A stretch of DNA of 64,000 nt from Cephalotrichum gorgonifer. Taxonomy: Eukaryota; Ascomycota; Sordariomycetes; Microascales; Microascaceae. Below are positions 46,727-57,360 of this stretch, one piece after another; the stretch's first letter is position 1; every line of letters starts with the position of its first letter. Location of the stretch: the NCBI GenBank assembly GCA_900312665.1, contig ONZQ02000012.1, positions 242,540 to 306,539 on the forward strand. The letters run 5' to 3'. The notes under the pieces are model-generated. The model made no database searches. It was not told where the DNA came from and saw nothing but the letters and a program-made list of their open reading frames with translations. The position numbers and the translations under genes are program-made.

Positions 46727-48141
46727 CGTGATGGAGATTAGGTGTCGTTGGGGGTGGGGGTGGTTTGTTAGAGGGACTCTCTGTCAATCTCCCACGAGGA
46801 TAGTGGATGTGTTTGTGTGCAATGGGCTGGTGTGGGAAAATGGGGCGATATCCCCATCGAGCTAAGGGTTACGGTGGGACTGGGGAACTCTGGAGTTAGT
46901 GTGGGGAGAGGGGAAAGTCATGGGGTAGGAAATTTGTTTCTAGTCTTCCCCAGCTGCGGAGCAGCCATGCTAACTTGGGCTTCTGTGCAGGGTTTCGAGA
47001 TTCTAGTGTACAAGCTAGCTGATGGCCTTTCCGCGGGTATGTGCGGCGCCTTCGGTTCCGCCCGACCCCTTTTTGTTGTAGTACATAGTACGAGTATTAT
47101 ACTACTTGTACTGATACTGCTTTGCGTTTGCTCTCGCGGAGTCTAGCTATCCATGGCGTTAATTCTAAGACAGTAACCCTTAAGCAAAAGTGCTCGTAAG
47201 GGGCAAAGTGGTTAATTTACAAGGACGAGTCAACACCTATTTTATTTTGATGTACACATCTCAAAGACGGCTTCACTGCCGGTACTTGGCTTGGGGTCGA
47301 ACCCTGGCTCGGCCTTGCCGAGGTGCGGAGCACCTCTAGTACTGGTACAAAACCAGCAAAGGCATACTCCACATCCCCTCACTAATACGCCTATTTCTCT
47401 CGCTGGTCGCCTCCTGGTATAGGTATAGATACAAGTACTATGGAGACTCCAAATCTGCGTCGGCTACGCTACTCGTATTCCCCAAGCTCCGCACAGTTTA
47501 GCGAGCAAATCATGCCGCCCCGTCACATCCCAAGTCGACCCAAGAACATGGCCCTCCACTGGCTACCGTAGGATACAGTACTCATACCTCGTACTTGTAC
47601 GAGTATGTCCAACTCCCAATAGCCCACCTGCTTGAATGTTTGCCATATTTATGTACCAAGAATAAACGATTGGGCGAGGGAAGCAGAATGTATATAAACA
47701 GGAGTGAACGGATTAGCACCCAAGTCATCAGTATCATATCCTACACAAGTACTTTGGTAAGTTTACTTCACTAGTGGATGCGTAAGTCTGGTGGATGCGG
47801 CATCGCCGACCGGCAGTTGAAGCCGCTCACACGCAATTGGCATCCCTGCAAAGGCCATGCACATCGCGTCTCTCACATATTGTAGGGAAACCTGGGGAAA
47901 CGTGTGTGTATTCACGACAACAATCTGAGGTTGTCGGACTGGTTGGTTGCCAGGCTGGCGGGTGGATCCATCCGTCAAACACATCTCACTTCACCCATCG
48001 TCCCTATGAAACCTCGCAAGCAACCTCCATTTGCACTCGCAGCTGCTATTTCCAACCTTGTATTACTGGAGGAATTTCACCTCGCATGCCAGTTTCACAC
48101 TCCCCTTCCTCCCAACCCCCCTCCCCCCTCGGCGGCGGATC
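46727..48141. other. Intergenic with tandem hairpins and GTAC motifs
   Basis: 1.4 kb without a gene. It contains overlapping hairpins at 47308-47336 and several TACTTGTAC-like motifs near 47108, 47430 and 47595. Confidence 0.45.
47308..47336 (+). repeat. Two overlapping perfect hairpins
   Basis: CTCGGC-CTT-GCCGAG (47308-47322) overlaps GAGGTGC-GGA-GCACCTC (47320-47336) by GAG. Both stems are perfect. This could be a terminal fragment of a non-coding mobile element or a structured RNA. Origin unknown. Confidence 0.7.
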
Positions 48142-49882
48142 TTATTTGCCCCCCGGCACGCGGGGATAGAAGAACCACGTAATGGCAATAATGACGAGCA
48201 AGCTGAGGATAAACGGCTGCATAACCCACACGCCTCTCGCGTTCGCAATCGCGCCGATGACGAACGGGAATACGGTCCCGCCCGTGCCGCCCAGCGACAT
48301 GGCGAAGCCCATCGCGCTCACGTGGATGTGCTTCGGGAGCAACTTCGCCGTGAGGTTGATGGCGCCCGGGAACATGGGCCCCAGGAAGAAGCCCAGGAGC
48401 GCTGCTGCGACGGCGGAGACGACGAACTGAGGGACCAGCCAGAACACGAGCTGGAGCGCGACGGAGGCGGCGACGTATACCGCGATGGTGACGCGCTCGC
48501 CGTACCGCTCCGTCACGAACCCGAGCGCCATCCGCCCCGCGGCCTGGCCGGCCCAGAAGCCCGAGCCGGTGGCCCCGGCCGCGAATTTGCCGGCGTTGCG
48601 GACGCGGAGCATGAAGGTAACAACCCATCCACCAAGGCCAACTACGCGTGGGGGAAAACAATGAGGGACATGTCAGCAGCGTTCACGGGGTGCATTCTTA
48701 CGGGGGTTGGGAGGGTTTGGGATGTGTGCCTGTGTGTGGGTGTGGAGACTCACCCTCGACGCCCATGTACGTGAAGAAAAAGATGGCGCCCAGCCAGGTC
48801 ACCTTGGACCTGAGCGCCTCCCTCGTGCCGGCGCCCGTGCTGCCCTCCTCCCTCGGGTGCTCGGCGCGGTATACGGCGCCCGTCTTCCTCCAGAACGTCG
48901 TGACCAGCCCCACCCACTCGACCACCGCCATGCCGATCATGATGTAGAAGTACGTGTACCACGGCAGGCCGGAGTGCACGACCATGGATGTGGAGATGAG
49001 GGGCGCGCAGAGAGCGCCTACGGAGTAGCTCGAGTGCATAAACCCCTGGATCTGGTTCGACTTGTCCATGACCCCGACCCAGGCGCAGTACGCCGCGTCC
49101 GTGAGCCCGTTCCCGAAGCCGCTGAGGCCGTAGAGGATGACAAGAGCGGGGAAGGGCGGGTGTATGGACACGATGGCGAAGGCGACGACGTGGCAGAAAG
49201 GCGCCATCACGGCGATGCCCCGCTGGCCCCAGCGTAGATGGATGCGCGCGTTGGTGAAGGCCGCTACGGAGTAGCCGACGAATGGTGTGAGGAAGATGAG
49301 GGAGACCGTGGTATAGTTTAGCCCGTAGTACTCCTCGAGCTGTCAAAATATGTTAGCAGTCCTCCGGGCGATTGGATTTGGATATTGCCGCAAGGGATAA
49401 GGAGGGCCCAAGAATAGCCTTACATATGGGAGCAGTGCCTATTCCCGTTTCGTCAGCTTCCATTCACGAAGAAGGGGGGGGAAGGGAAGGGGGGGGGGGG
49501 CTGTCTAGAGTACGGACGGGCTACATACCCCCAAGGCGGCGTCGTTCATCCCTGCAATAAAGAAAGACAAGAAGGCGAACGCCAGCCGGGGGATATTCCC
49601 ACGCGGCCGGCACCATCGCTGTATGACGCTATGTCCCAAGTCCCCATCCTGTCCGGAGTGGGGTAGACCCGCCACAGTCTCTTCTCCGGCCCGGGCGGGG
49701 TTCGGTGTCGGCTGGCCCTCGAGGTCGTCCGGGGAGACTAGATCTCCGCCTCTGATGCTCGGCGACGGTGAGAAAGTCGCTGGCTTCTCTCCCACGTCGC
49801 CCGAAAGCGACTGTGGAGTGTTATCCTCGGCATTGGAGGGCGCGACCGGATGGGGACCGGCTGCGGAGTCATTTTCCACCAT
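48142..49882 (-). CDS. MFS transporter (fucose-permease/BSC6-like)
   Basis: Four exons: 49882-49529, 49438-49424, 49339-48754 and 48641-48142, about 484 aa. Exon 2 encodes only five residues (ALLPY), but is needed to make the conserved GMNDAALGALLPYLEEYYGL. After a disordered 90-residue N-terminus there are about twelve membrane segments. Marks of the FHS/FucP-like group are AFLSFFIAGMNDAALG in helix 1, GYSVAAFTNARIHLRWGQRG in loop 2-3, SGFGNGLTDAAYCAW, MHSSYSVGALCAPLIST, and FFLGPMFPGAINLTAKLLPKHIHVSAMGFAMSLGGTGG in the C-half. These usually carry sugars or small polar solutes at the plasma membrane. Substrate unknown. Confidence 0.88.
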
Positions 49883-50927
49883 TTTTCGCTTCAATGATCT
49901 GGCATGTATAATGGTGATGGTTTGAGGAATGAATGGTTGGTGGTGGCCGAGGAATATGGACTGAGCTGGTAGCGGAGATATATGCAAAGAGAACCCGCTA
50001 CTGAGTGCTGCCCTCGAGTAAAGGGCGACATTCCCCGTTCCCCAGAATCTCACCCGCAGAATCTGCGAATGTGACCACAATCCATCCAAAGGGGGATTGC
50101 TCGGGGATCCACCCCCACCGGACCCAGAGCGGCTCCCCGGCCCGCCACGACAGGGACCAATCAATGTACCCAATTTCTTGGCCTTGGCTTATGAATGGGG
50201 CACACTCAACACGGAGGACCCCGGCATCCCCTGCGTCGTGTTGTGTTGGGCAGGGATGCGAGCACACGTCGGGGATGCTAGGTTCGATTCTGGGCTCTAT
50301 CTTGAACTGACGGTGAAGAGATTTGATTTGAGATTGGGCGGTCGAATATCCTCGGCAGAGTCATGCAGGACGATCCTTGCTGCGTCTCTCGTCGGTACAC
50401 GTCGACGGCGAAGCTAAAATGACTTTGTCATAACTATTTGGCGCCAGCAGGTATGGGACACTCTGCCTTTCTAAGTAGCCTCCGGCAAAAAAAAAACAAA
50501 TGCTGTGTGACTGAAGAACGAGGCTCGCCGCATTTACGGGTAATAATGTAAAAGTCGTCGGTAATGGCACCATTCCTGGTTTAGAGTTGCTTAGGAATGC
50601 AGCCGCGCTGCCCAATGGCACAATCCGAGAGGCATAAACTCTCAGGGCTTGTCCTAGTCGCAACCACGATGCCTCCTCATCTGGCCACGGACCATGCGTC
50701 TTATTGGCATACCGCTACTCGAATCCATAGCTCACAGACAGGAACACTAGAGCCGCGTTGAATATCGTATCTCATGAATATTTTATCTTGATCGTCGCAT
50801 CTAGCGTCATATCTCATGTCCTTGTACCGACCGTAACATCTTAAAGAACAACATAACAAGCAGTGGTATCCCCAAAAAAACCATGCAATCCAACAGAGTC
50901 AGCCGCCACCGGCCTTTTCTCACCCCT
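49883..50927. other. Intergenic, no gene seen
   Basis: Upstream region of the MFS gene and 3' side of the small membrane-protein gene. Nothing recognised. Confidence 0.4.
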
Positions 50928-51284
50928 CTAAATCACTGCCCGCCTGTGGTAGTGACCTCTCCTGCGCATACCCCCTCCTCCTGCCCTCATTCCGCCCTTG
51001 CTGACTCTCCGCCCCCCACCGCAGTATCCGCAGGTGAGGAACCTGACAATGGTGGCGCAGACGGACATGATTGAGCTGATGATCGTCATACATACTGTTC
51101 CGACGCCGTTGATGATGGTCATTAGGCAATCTCCGAGAGCGCGGAAGCCTCCCATGATCTATTAGACGCAGACGCGGCGCAGGTTAATTATCTTAGTTTC
51201 CGATGTCCGCTTGATATCGGCCCGGATACAGGTATTGTCCGTGGGTACTAAGGCTGAACTTACACATGAAACGACGGCACCCAT
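50928..51284 (-). CDS. Small conserved fungal membrane protein
   Basis: Two exons, 51284-51264 (MGAVVSC) and 51158-50928, separated by a 105-nt GT-AG intron, about 83 aa. The start MGAVVSC followed by IMGGFRALGDCLMTIINGVG is typical of a widespread family of very small ascomycete proteins. It combines a short cysteine-bearing N-terminus, a long amphipathic/hydrophobic helix rich in Gly, Ile, Met and Cys (MTIISSIMSVCATIV), and a basic Gly/Arg tail (CGYCGGGRR, MRRRGHYHRR). MGxxxSC suggests possible N-myristoylation with palmitoylation at Cys, so membrane attachment is likely. Function is not known for the family. Confidence 0.8.
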
Positions 51285-52079
51285 GTTTGCGAACTTGTGT
51301 GTATCGAGCAGGCCGATAAACTGTTTGAATTGGTAGGTGGATATGAGTGTTTTGGGTATTGTGGTAGACAGCCGTTTGATGGAGTATTCTTTTCGTGTAA
51401 AAGTCGAACGCGTGTGTTTGTGTTTGTAGGTATTATTACTGAAAACTACAAAAAAGATATTTCTTCAAGGGAGAACGGGCGGCGTTTTATATTTACATGG
51501 ATTTCTTTATTCTACTGTTACGAGCTCTAGAATATTCGCCTGGATACATGAAGGCACAACGTCATCTACCGTGGAACGAACGTCAGAGTAAATAGAATAG
51601 GTAGTAGTTTCCAACGAAAATACAAGTATTCTGAACAATACCGCCCCTCGCGTTCCGTGTTCTGCATTCTGTGGCAGCCAAGCGCCAAGAATGACGTCAT
51701 TGGCGTTCAACTATGACGTCTCTGCCCACATTCCCGGGCAATGCAAGTAACCTTTGTTTTTTCCCTTCTTTTCGAGAGCTTATCCCTGGTCTACACCTGA
51801 TACAGGCACACGCAATCAACTGCGCGTCACTAATTCTTCTTCCTTATCTATTAATACTACTGTAGACCCACAATAGCCTTGGCCAAAATAGCAGCCACGA
51901 CATCATAGTTCTCCTCCACCCATACTTCTCTTCGATCCGGGTAATTGGGAGATCAAGGCTGCAATCACCGAGAGTTACTTCATCATGTAAACAAGCCGTT
52001 ACATCATGGTATTCCCAAATTTTAAGCCCAATAACCCCTCGACGTACCAGGTCCAGAGACCTCCGAATTCCCTCCGTGA
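51285..52079. other. Intergenic, no gene seen
   Basis: AT-rich promoter region of the small membrane-protein gene and 3' side of the F-box gene. No other gene supported. Confidence 0.4.
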
Positions 52080-53462
52080 TCACGTACTCGATGGTATCGT
52101 CTCTCGAAACCGATCAATCCCAATAGTCTGACTAATGTGATTCGCGCAATTCTCGTCGGAGCACCAAAGTAAGTGGTGGCTGTCGGGGTCCCCCACGAGC
52201 CCGTACGACGTCGGGTCCATGACGCGGTACCATTCCGGCGGCGCGGGGTTAGGGCCCGGCACCCCCCACGAAGACACCTCCGGGGTCTCGCGGCTCAGCA
52301 GGAAGAAGTGCCGGTGCGTCACGACGACCCCAACCGTGGAGGGCCCCGGACCCGAGCAGCACCGCGAGAAGCCTATGCGGAAGCGCCGGCGCCGGTTCCC
52401 GTCCTGCCTGAGTCTGTAGTGGGCGACGTGGCTCTCGGCATCCGCCCTCCGCGAGCTGAAGGGTACGCGGAGGATCGAGAGGGGAGACATGCCGCCGCTC
52501 CCGCGGGACATTCGACCAGCGCGGCAGTTGTGCCCCGGCAGCGCCATCTGCCAGTCCAGCAGTCCGCGGCCGGCGTAGTCCAGGCAGCTGCAGAAGTTGG
52601 GGTCGAAAGCCGCCATGTGCGGGGGCTCGCCCGACTGGAAGCGCGGCACGATGTATTTGCCCGCGTCGTCGTAGAGACGCTCGGTAACGCTCCGCACGTC
52701 CGCGGCGTCGTACTTCGGCGTCGGCGAGCCCGCCGCGTATCGTACGCAGACGTGGACATCCCACTGGATCTCCACTTGGATCTTGCCGCTGTCGAGGAGC
52801 TTGAACCTGACCACGATACCGTCGCCGCCGGGGCGATCCCCGCTTCGCTTCCCGCAACGGGACAGGTGGCTGGGGGACCGGCAGAGAATGACCCTGTGCC
52901 CGGACGTCTGGGGGCCCAGCATCTCCGTCCATCGCCGGACGTCGGCCCACGTGATGACGCGGTGCTGGCAGACGCGGAGGTGACCGTCGTGGGCGATGCA
53001 GACCCTTCGCATGGCGTCGCTGATGGCCCTCTGGTCGATGGAGAAGAGGGCTGCGGGGTGGGTGTCCACGCACTCCCGGCAGTACATCTTCTTCTTGTAT
53101 ATGGGGATTTCCTCCATGTCCTCGATCTCCCTTATTCGTAAGCTGTAGCACGGGATGCAGTACTTATCCCGGAGTATACGTTCCCTCAACTCACGTACCT
53201 CCTCCCGACTCAGGCGAGGTTGGCCTAGCCATGGCCCCTTACCCACACGGTGATACTCCTGGAACCGAGGGTCCTGGAAGATGCGGAGGAAGATGCGGCA
53301 GGTCCGACGGAGACAGGCAAGGTCAAGGCCGTCGAGGTGGCCCATCATCTGGAGGAGAATCTCGTCCGGGATCCTACATAATGGGCTAACAGCGAGGTTG
53401 TGGTACGCCTTTAGTACCAACGGGTCCAGCCCCGGCGGGCAAGGGAGGACCTTTTTCTTCAT
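52080..53462 (-). CDS. F-box protein
   Basis: Single exon, 460 aa. An F-box lies at about residues 27-62 (SPLCRIPDEILLQMMGHLDGLDLACLRRTCRIFLRIF), the docking site for Skp1 in SCF ubiquitin ligases. Paired cysteines follow (KYCIPCYSL, KMYCRECVDTHPAALFS), then CIAHDGHLRVCQHR with ITWADVRRW. The C-terminal half (PNFCSCLDYAGRGLLDWQM, RYRLRQ-type basic stretch, WYRVMDPTSYGLVGD) matches large families of fungal F-box proteins with Cys-rich middle regions and unknown targets. There is no WD40 or LRR, so the substrate-recognition mode is unclear. Such genes are often expanded and fast-evolving. Confidence 0.85.
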   Translation of the reverse strand: MKKKVLPCPPGLDPLVLKAYHNLAVSPLCRIPDEILLQMMGHLDGLDLACLRRTCRIFLRIFQDPRFQEYHRVGKGPWLGQPRLSREEVRELRERILRDKYCIPCYSLRIREIEDMEEIPIYKKKMYCRECVDTHPAALFSIDQRAISDAMRRVCIAHDGHLRVCQHRVITWADVRRWTEMLGPQTSGHRVILCRSPSHLSRCGKRSGDRPGGDGIVVRFKLLDSGKIQVEIQWDVHVCVRYAAGSPTPKYDAADVRSVTERLYDDAGKYIVPRFQSGEPPHMAAFDPNFCSCLDYAGRGLLDWQMALPGHNCRAGRMSRGSGGMSPLSILRVPFSSRRADAESHVAHYRLRQDGNRRRRFRIGFSRCCSGPGPSTVGVVVTHRHFFLLSRETPEVSSWGVPGPNPAPPEWYRVMDPTSYGLVGDPDSHHLLWCSDENCANHISQTIGIDRFRETIPSST

Positions 53463-54814
53463 CTGGGCTGCATCGGCTCCACTGCTCTTTTCTATTAGGC
53501 GCGCGATATATTAGCTTCTATCTGTGATACGCAGCCTTTATGAAAAGTCATACTACCGGACCATATCTTCAAGACGGCCTTGAGTTTAGATGGTATTCCG
53601 CTCTTCATCTTGGTTGCTCCTCTAGAGAAGGGATGATAATTTGAGGGGCGGGGAGGATGGGAGGAAAAGCTGCGCTGGCACGCTAGAAGGGGCGAGGTTT
53701 TATTTCTTAAACATCTCCTCTTTAGAAAAGAAGGATGAGAATAAAATTGAACTCAGTTGGTGATTAGGCTCGGGGGAATGTATGTTGGTGTTGGTAGGGT
53801 AACTCTAATGATATGGTTGCCCACCGCACGGTTCACGAGCTCGAGCTCGTTTATCTACCAAGCCGTGTTGTTCATGACTTTGTTTCCCCTCTAGAGTGTC
53901 TGGCTTCTGCATAGACTGGATCTATGGAAGCAACACTGGATGATACGTATTGTACATCATGAGAGTGTCATTTCCTGAGCACAACATGCATTCCCTTTGA
54001 CTACGTTTAACTTCTGCTATTTCAGCTGACCTTGCACAAACCAAAAACACAGTAAACAAAGCTAAAATTCACGTATACGTGTCTTCAGACATCGAAATCT
54101 CATCATTGCCCGATGGACTCCTATCAACCTATTACCATCTATACTTAACAGAGCGTGATTCCTGTACCTACTACACCCACTGGAAAGTATAATGACCGGT
54201 CTCACAATCTCCTGAGGATGGCCGAGATGGCTCGAGGTGTGTACTACTTTGTGGTCTATTTGCCTAACTGATGTTATACTCGTGCTTCCTGACATAAGAG
54301 AGCACTGGTTTCGGTTTCGGGGTCAATTGGCTAACGAGTTAGACTCGCGGGTAGGGACAGCAACTCACAGCTTGGCAAGGTGCACACCATTTCAGGTAGC
54401 TAGCGAAGGCACGGGATCGGGGATGGTAAAAGACGTTGGGTAAATGTGCTTGCTTCCTTTGAAAATGTGCCCATTAGGGAGCTAATAATACGTCTTTCCT
54501 CGGGTAGTTATGCTTTGCCGATAGCTTTACATGCATCTCGGAATCCTCCGACTTGCTAAGTTGGGTGATGCAATAAGCCATGGTGTTTACTATATCCTGA
54601 GCCAGGATGGCTCGGATTCCAAAGTCAACTAGTCGCTGAATTTTCCATAAGCATCCATATTTTGCTTGTAAGTCATCCTGAATCCTGAAACCGCACTGTC
54701 AGCTGTAGTAACTAATTCGTAGTCGACTTTGCAAGGATCACAAAAAGGGAGGCATTGGGGTAAATAGCAAGTCACGCTACATAGGACCCAAGTTTGAGTC
54801 GAAGGCATCATATG
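53463..54814. other. Intergenic with perfect 16-bp palindrome
   Basis: 1.3 kb without a supported gene. A perfect palindrome ACGAGCTCGAGCTCGT lies at 53835-53850. The downstream part may hold further decayed remains of the SDR relic. Confidence 0.45.
53835..53850. repeat. Perfect 16-bp palindrome
   Basis: ACGAGCTCGAGCTCGT equals its own reverse complement. It may be a dimeric binding site or chance; it lies about 370 bp upstream of the F-box start. Confidence 0.6.
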
Positions 54815-55015
54815 TGTATATATCTCCCTCAATCTGTCCTTCCGCCCTCTCTGAAGTATCGAACTTTCAGTTGGTGATGTACACCTGGACACCATTGACA
54901 GCGACAACACCTCCCTTCGCTCGGCAGTTGCCTCGCCAAGCCCAGAACCTCCCGCCGGTGACTACGACGACTTTGCCTTGGCGGAGAAGACGTCCTCCTC
55001 GCTCGTCCTCTGCAT
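54815..55015 (-). pseudogene. Decayed short-chain dehydrogenase (SDR) 5' fragment
   Basis: Read on the minus strand from an ATG at 55015, pieces of an SDR Rossmann fold appear in shifting frames: EEDVFSAK, then GKVVVVTGG, then GSGLGEATAE, then NGVQVYITN. A stop codon interrupts the last piece before KFDTSERAEGQIEG. The order and spacing are those of the N-terminal beta-alpha-beta unit of SDRs (TGGxxGxG cofactor loop and the second strand). At least three frame changes and one stop are present, and no GT-AG introns explain them. Catalytic Ser-Tyr-Lys regions are not seen downstream. It is therefore a relic rather than a gene. It lies 0.46 kb from the second DapA-like gene. Confidence 0.65.
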
Positions 55016-55477
55016 TCCTTCTACCACCTCCTAGGCGGGGGACGGCGGGATCGGAGGGAGTGAATGCCGGGATGCGGGGATGTGGGGGATCCGTCAGATA
55101 TCTCCATTCTACTACAAATGGCTTAGCGTAGCCGGTCGGCTGCCAATGCGACGCTCAGCGAATACCGGTTGAAACCCCTGAGTCCTCCCCGCAAACACCA
55201 ACCCCGGCACTTGTCTAGCCGAGTATGGGGAATATCCGGGGAAGAGATGAAGAGAGCAGGGAATCCATGTCACATCCGAAATCAAAGCGGTCCCAGTCGG
55301 CGCTGTATAGCCTATGCGTAGTGCAGGCGACGACCTCCCACATGGTGGCAAATGGCCTCACCGCAGGGAAACGGATGTTGACAAAATTGTCGAATTAGAT
55401 AAGATAGTGACGCATGCCCGCGAACTAAAGTAAACGCACTCAACATCCCAGCTAGCTCCCGCCCGGCGCCTAAGCCC
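55016..55477. other. Intergenic, no gene seen
   Basis: About 460 bp between the SDR relic and the aldolase stop codon. Nothing recognised. Confidence 0.4.
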
Positions 55478-56630
55478 CTACGGGAACGCCTTCTCAATCT
55501 CATCTATCTCGCTGAGGAACCGCTGGCTCAGCGCCGTCCAATCGCCCTCCGCCGTCCTCCCCGCAAGAGGCAACCTCCCGCCGGGGCCACCGATACCCGC
55601 GACGCGGATGACGCCCTCGCGAATGCCGAGGACGCCCGTCTTGCCGATGAAGTCCTCCGCGCGGCTGACGGCGTGCTGGAGCTTCCGCGCCTCGCGCAGG
55701 GTCTCCTCGCTCACGGGCGACTGGCTAGAGAGCTCCATGAGCCTGACGACGGTCTTGGGGTAGAAGGCCGCGAGGCCGTCGATGACGCCGGCCGCGCCGA
55801 AGAAGACGATGGGGCCCAGCTGCGCGCCGAAGCCGCTGTATACGCGGAACTTGTTGTGGTCGATCTTGGGGTCGGTGGACACCTGGACGTGGACGGATAC
55901 CTCCCCGTGGGACCTGTGGAGGAAGGCTTGTGTTAGTGGGGAAGTCCGTGGAAGTGTTTTCTCCTATTGGGTCGGGGTGGAAGCGGGGTAGGGTCGGGGT
56001 TTTGAGGCCTTACATCTTGCACCCAACGATGTTGGGGTGTTGAGCGAGCTGTGAGTAGGTGTCGGGCTCCACCATCACGCCGTTCGTGACGCCGGGGTAG
56101 TTATATCTGCACTCGCAGGTCAGCAACAGTCAATCAACTCTGGCCCCAATATATTCGGCCATGGGAGGTAAAACGCACATCAGGATCGGCAGGGGGCTCT
56201 TGTTCGCAACCAGCTCGTACCACGCCCTGAGGTTCTCCTGGTTGGGACCCTTGCCGAAGTACCCAGGCGTGAGGACCAACCCCCACTGCGCGCCCGCCGC
56301 GGCGTAATCCTCCAGCCACTCGAGGGTCTCGTCGATGCCGTTCGTCAGCACGCCCGCCATGATGGGGTAGTCCTCGAAGCCGGCGTCGGCGAGCCCCTTC
56401 TTGACGGACGAGACGAGCGTGCGGCGCTCATCCCGCGTGAGGTGGATCGCCTCGCCGGTCGAGCCGAGAATGACCAGACCGCGGATGCCCGCCTTCGCCA
56501 GGAAGACGCTGTGGGCTATTTGCGCGTCGAGGTCGAGCGCGGGCTGCGCATCCTGGGTGCTGGAGACGGGCTGGAAGAAGGTCGGGACGGGGACGAAGAC
56601 GCCCGTGGGTGGTACTCTGACGGTAGCCAT
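55478..56630 (-). CDS. DapA-family aldolase 2 (probable 2-keto-3-deoxy sugar-acid aldolase)
   Basis: Three exons: 56630-56179, 56106-56014 and 55913-55478, about 326 aa. TIM-barrel class I aldolase motifs: GLVILGSTGEAIHLTRDERR (GSTGE in place of GTTGE), ILIYNYPGVTNGV formed across intron 1 with the active-site Tyr, NIVGCKMSHGEV formed across intron 2 with the Schiff-base Lys, and RVYSGFGAQLGPIVFFGAAG. It should cleave or form a C-C bond next to pyruvate. The divergent neighbour is a D-galactonate-dehydratase homologue whose product would be 2-keto-3-deoxygalactonate, so aldol cleavage of that acid to pyruvate and glyceraldehyde is the best guess. A (CA)n tract sits directly before the ATG. 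Confidence 0.9.
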
Positions 56631-57360
56631 TGCTGTGTGTGTGTGTGTGTGTTTGTGCGGGTTTGAGGTGATGACTTTTGTGTATAATGATCTGAGGATG
56701 GAAAAAAGTTCTGTGTCACGTAGTGAGTGAGTGAGGGCAGGGCGGGGGTTGGGAGGAAGGGAATCCGGCGAGAATATGTCCCGTTTCCATGGCGGGGTTA
56801 TTCGCAAGATCGTCGGCGTGTTGCTCTGCCGAGCTAATTGCGCTACTGTGTGCCACTATGTATTTCGCTCTCGGGTATGGGAGAGCACAAGCCGACCTGT
56901 TAACAGCCCCGCATCACCCCACCACTAACGAGTACGAAGTACACGGTAGGTGTGGAGAAGTGGAGATGGAGTCACTAAGACGCTCCGCTCCGACTCTCGG
57001 CTGTGATCACAGAGCAGTATTACGCGATTCGCCGACACATGCCGACCACCAGTAATACTAGTACACGCCGTCTCAGCGCCAAGTGGCAAGACAAGCTGCG
57101 TCACCTATCAAGTTCTCTGGGTGATACGAGCGTATGAGCGTCCAGGGGAGGACATGCTATAATAAGCAACTTGTCTTTGCACTTGTAAGCCGTAGGTAGA
57201 CTCTTTCCTCTAATATCTCCCCGCCTATTATGCCAACCGTGTTTGTAAATAACAAACTAATAAACTACCCCGCCTTCTACATCTCATCTCCCCACAACAC
57301 ATTCAGTACCCACCAGATACATCTACCTACTCTCAGTCCTAAATCCATAACACCGTAGCC
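56631..57360. promoter_or_regulatory. Shared divergent promoter of aldolase 2 and dehydratase
   Basis: 730 bp between two divergent start codons. It contains a GT microsatellite at 56634-56652 in the aldolase leader, GAGTGAGTGAG-type repeats near 56720, and a pyrimidine/AC-rich leader before the dehydratase ATG. Co-regulation is expected from the arrangement. No specific operator was identified. Confidence 0.5.
56634..56652. repeat. GT/CA microsatellite
   Basis: About nine TG units, interrupted once just after by TTTG. It lies immediately upstream of the aldolase 2 start codon, in its 5' leader. Confidence 0.8.

Noticed and set aside
47285..47340. Possible tRNA T-arm (GGTTCGACC on minus strand)
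   Set aside because: The T-stem does not pair over five positions and no anticodon or acceptor stem could be drawn.
54629..54910. 93-residue minus-strand ORF as a gene
   Set aside because: Its start lies within the SDR relic in a shifted frame; better read as pseudogene sequence.
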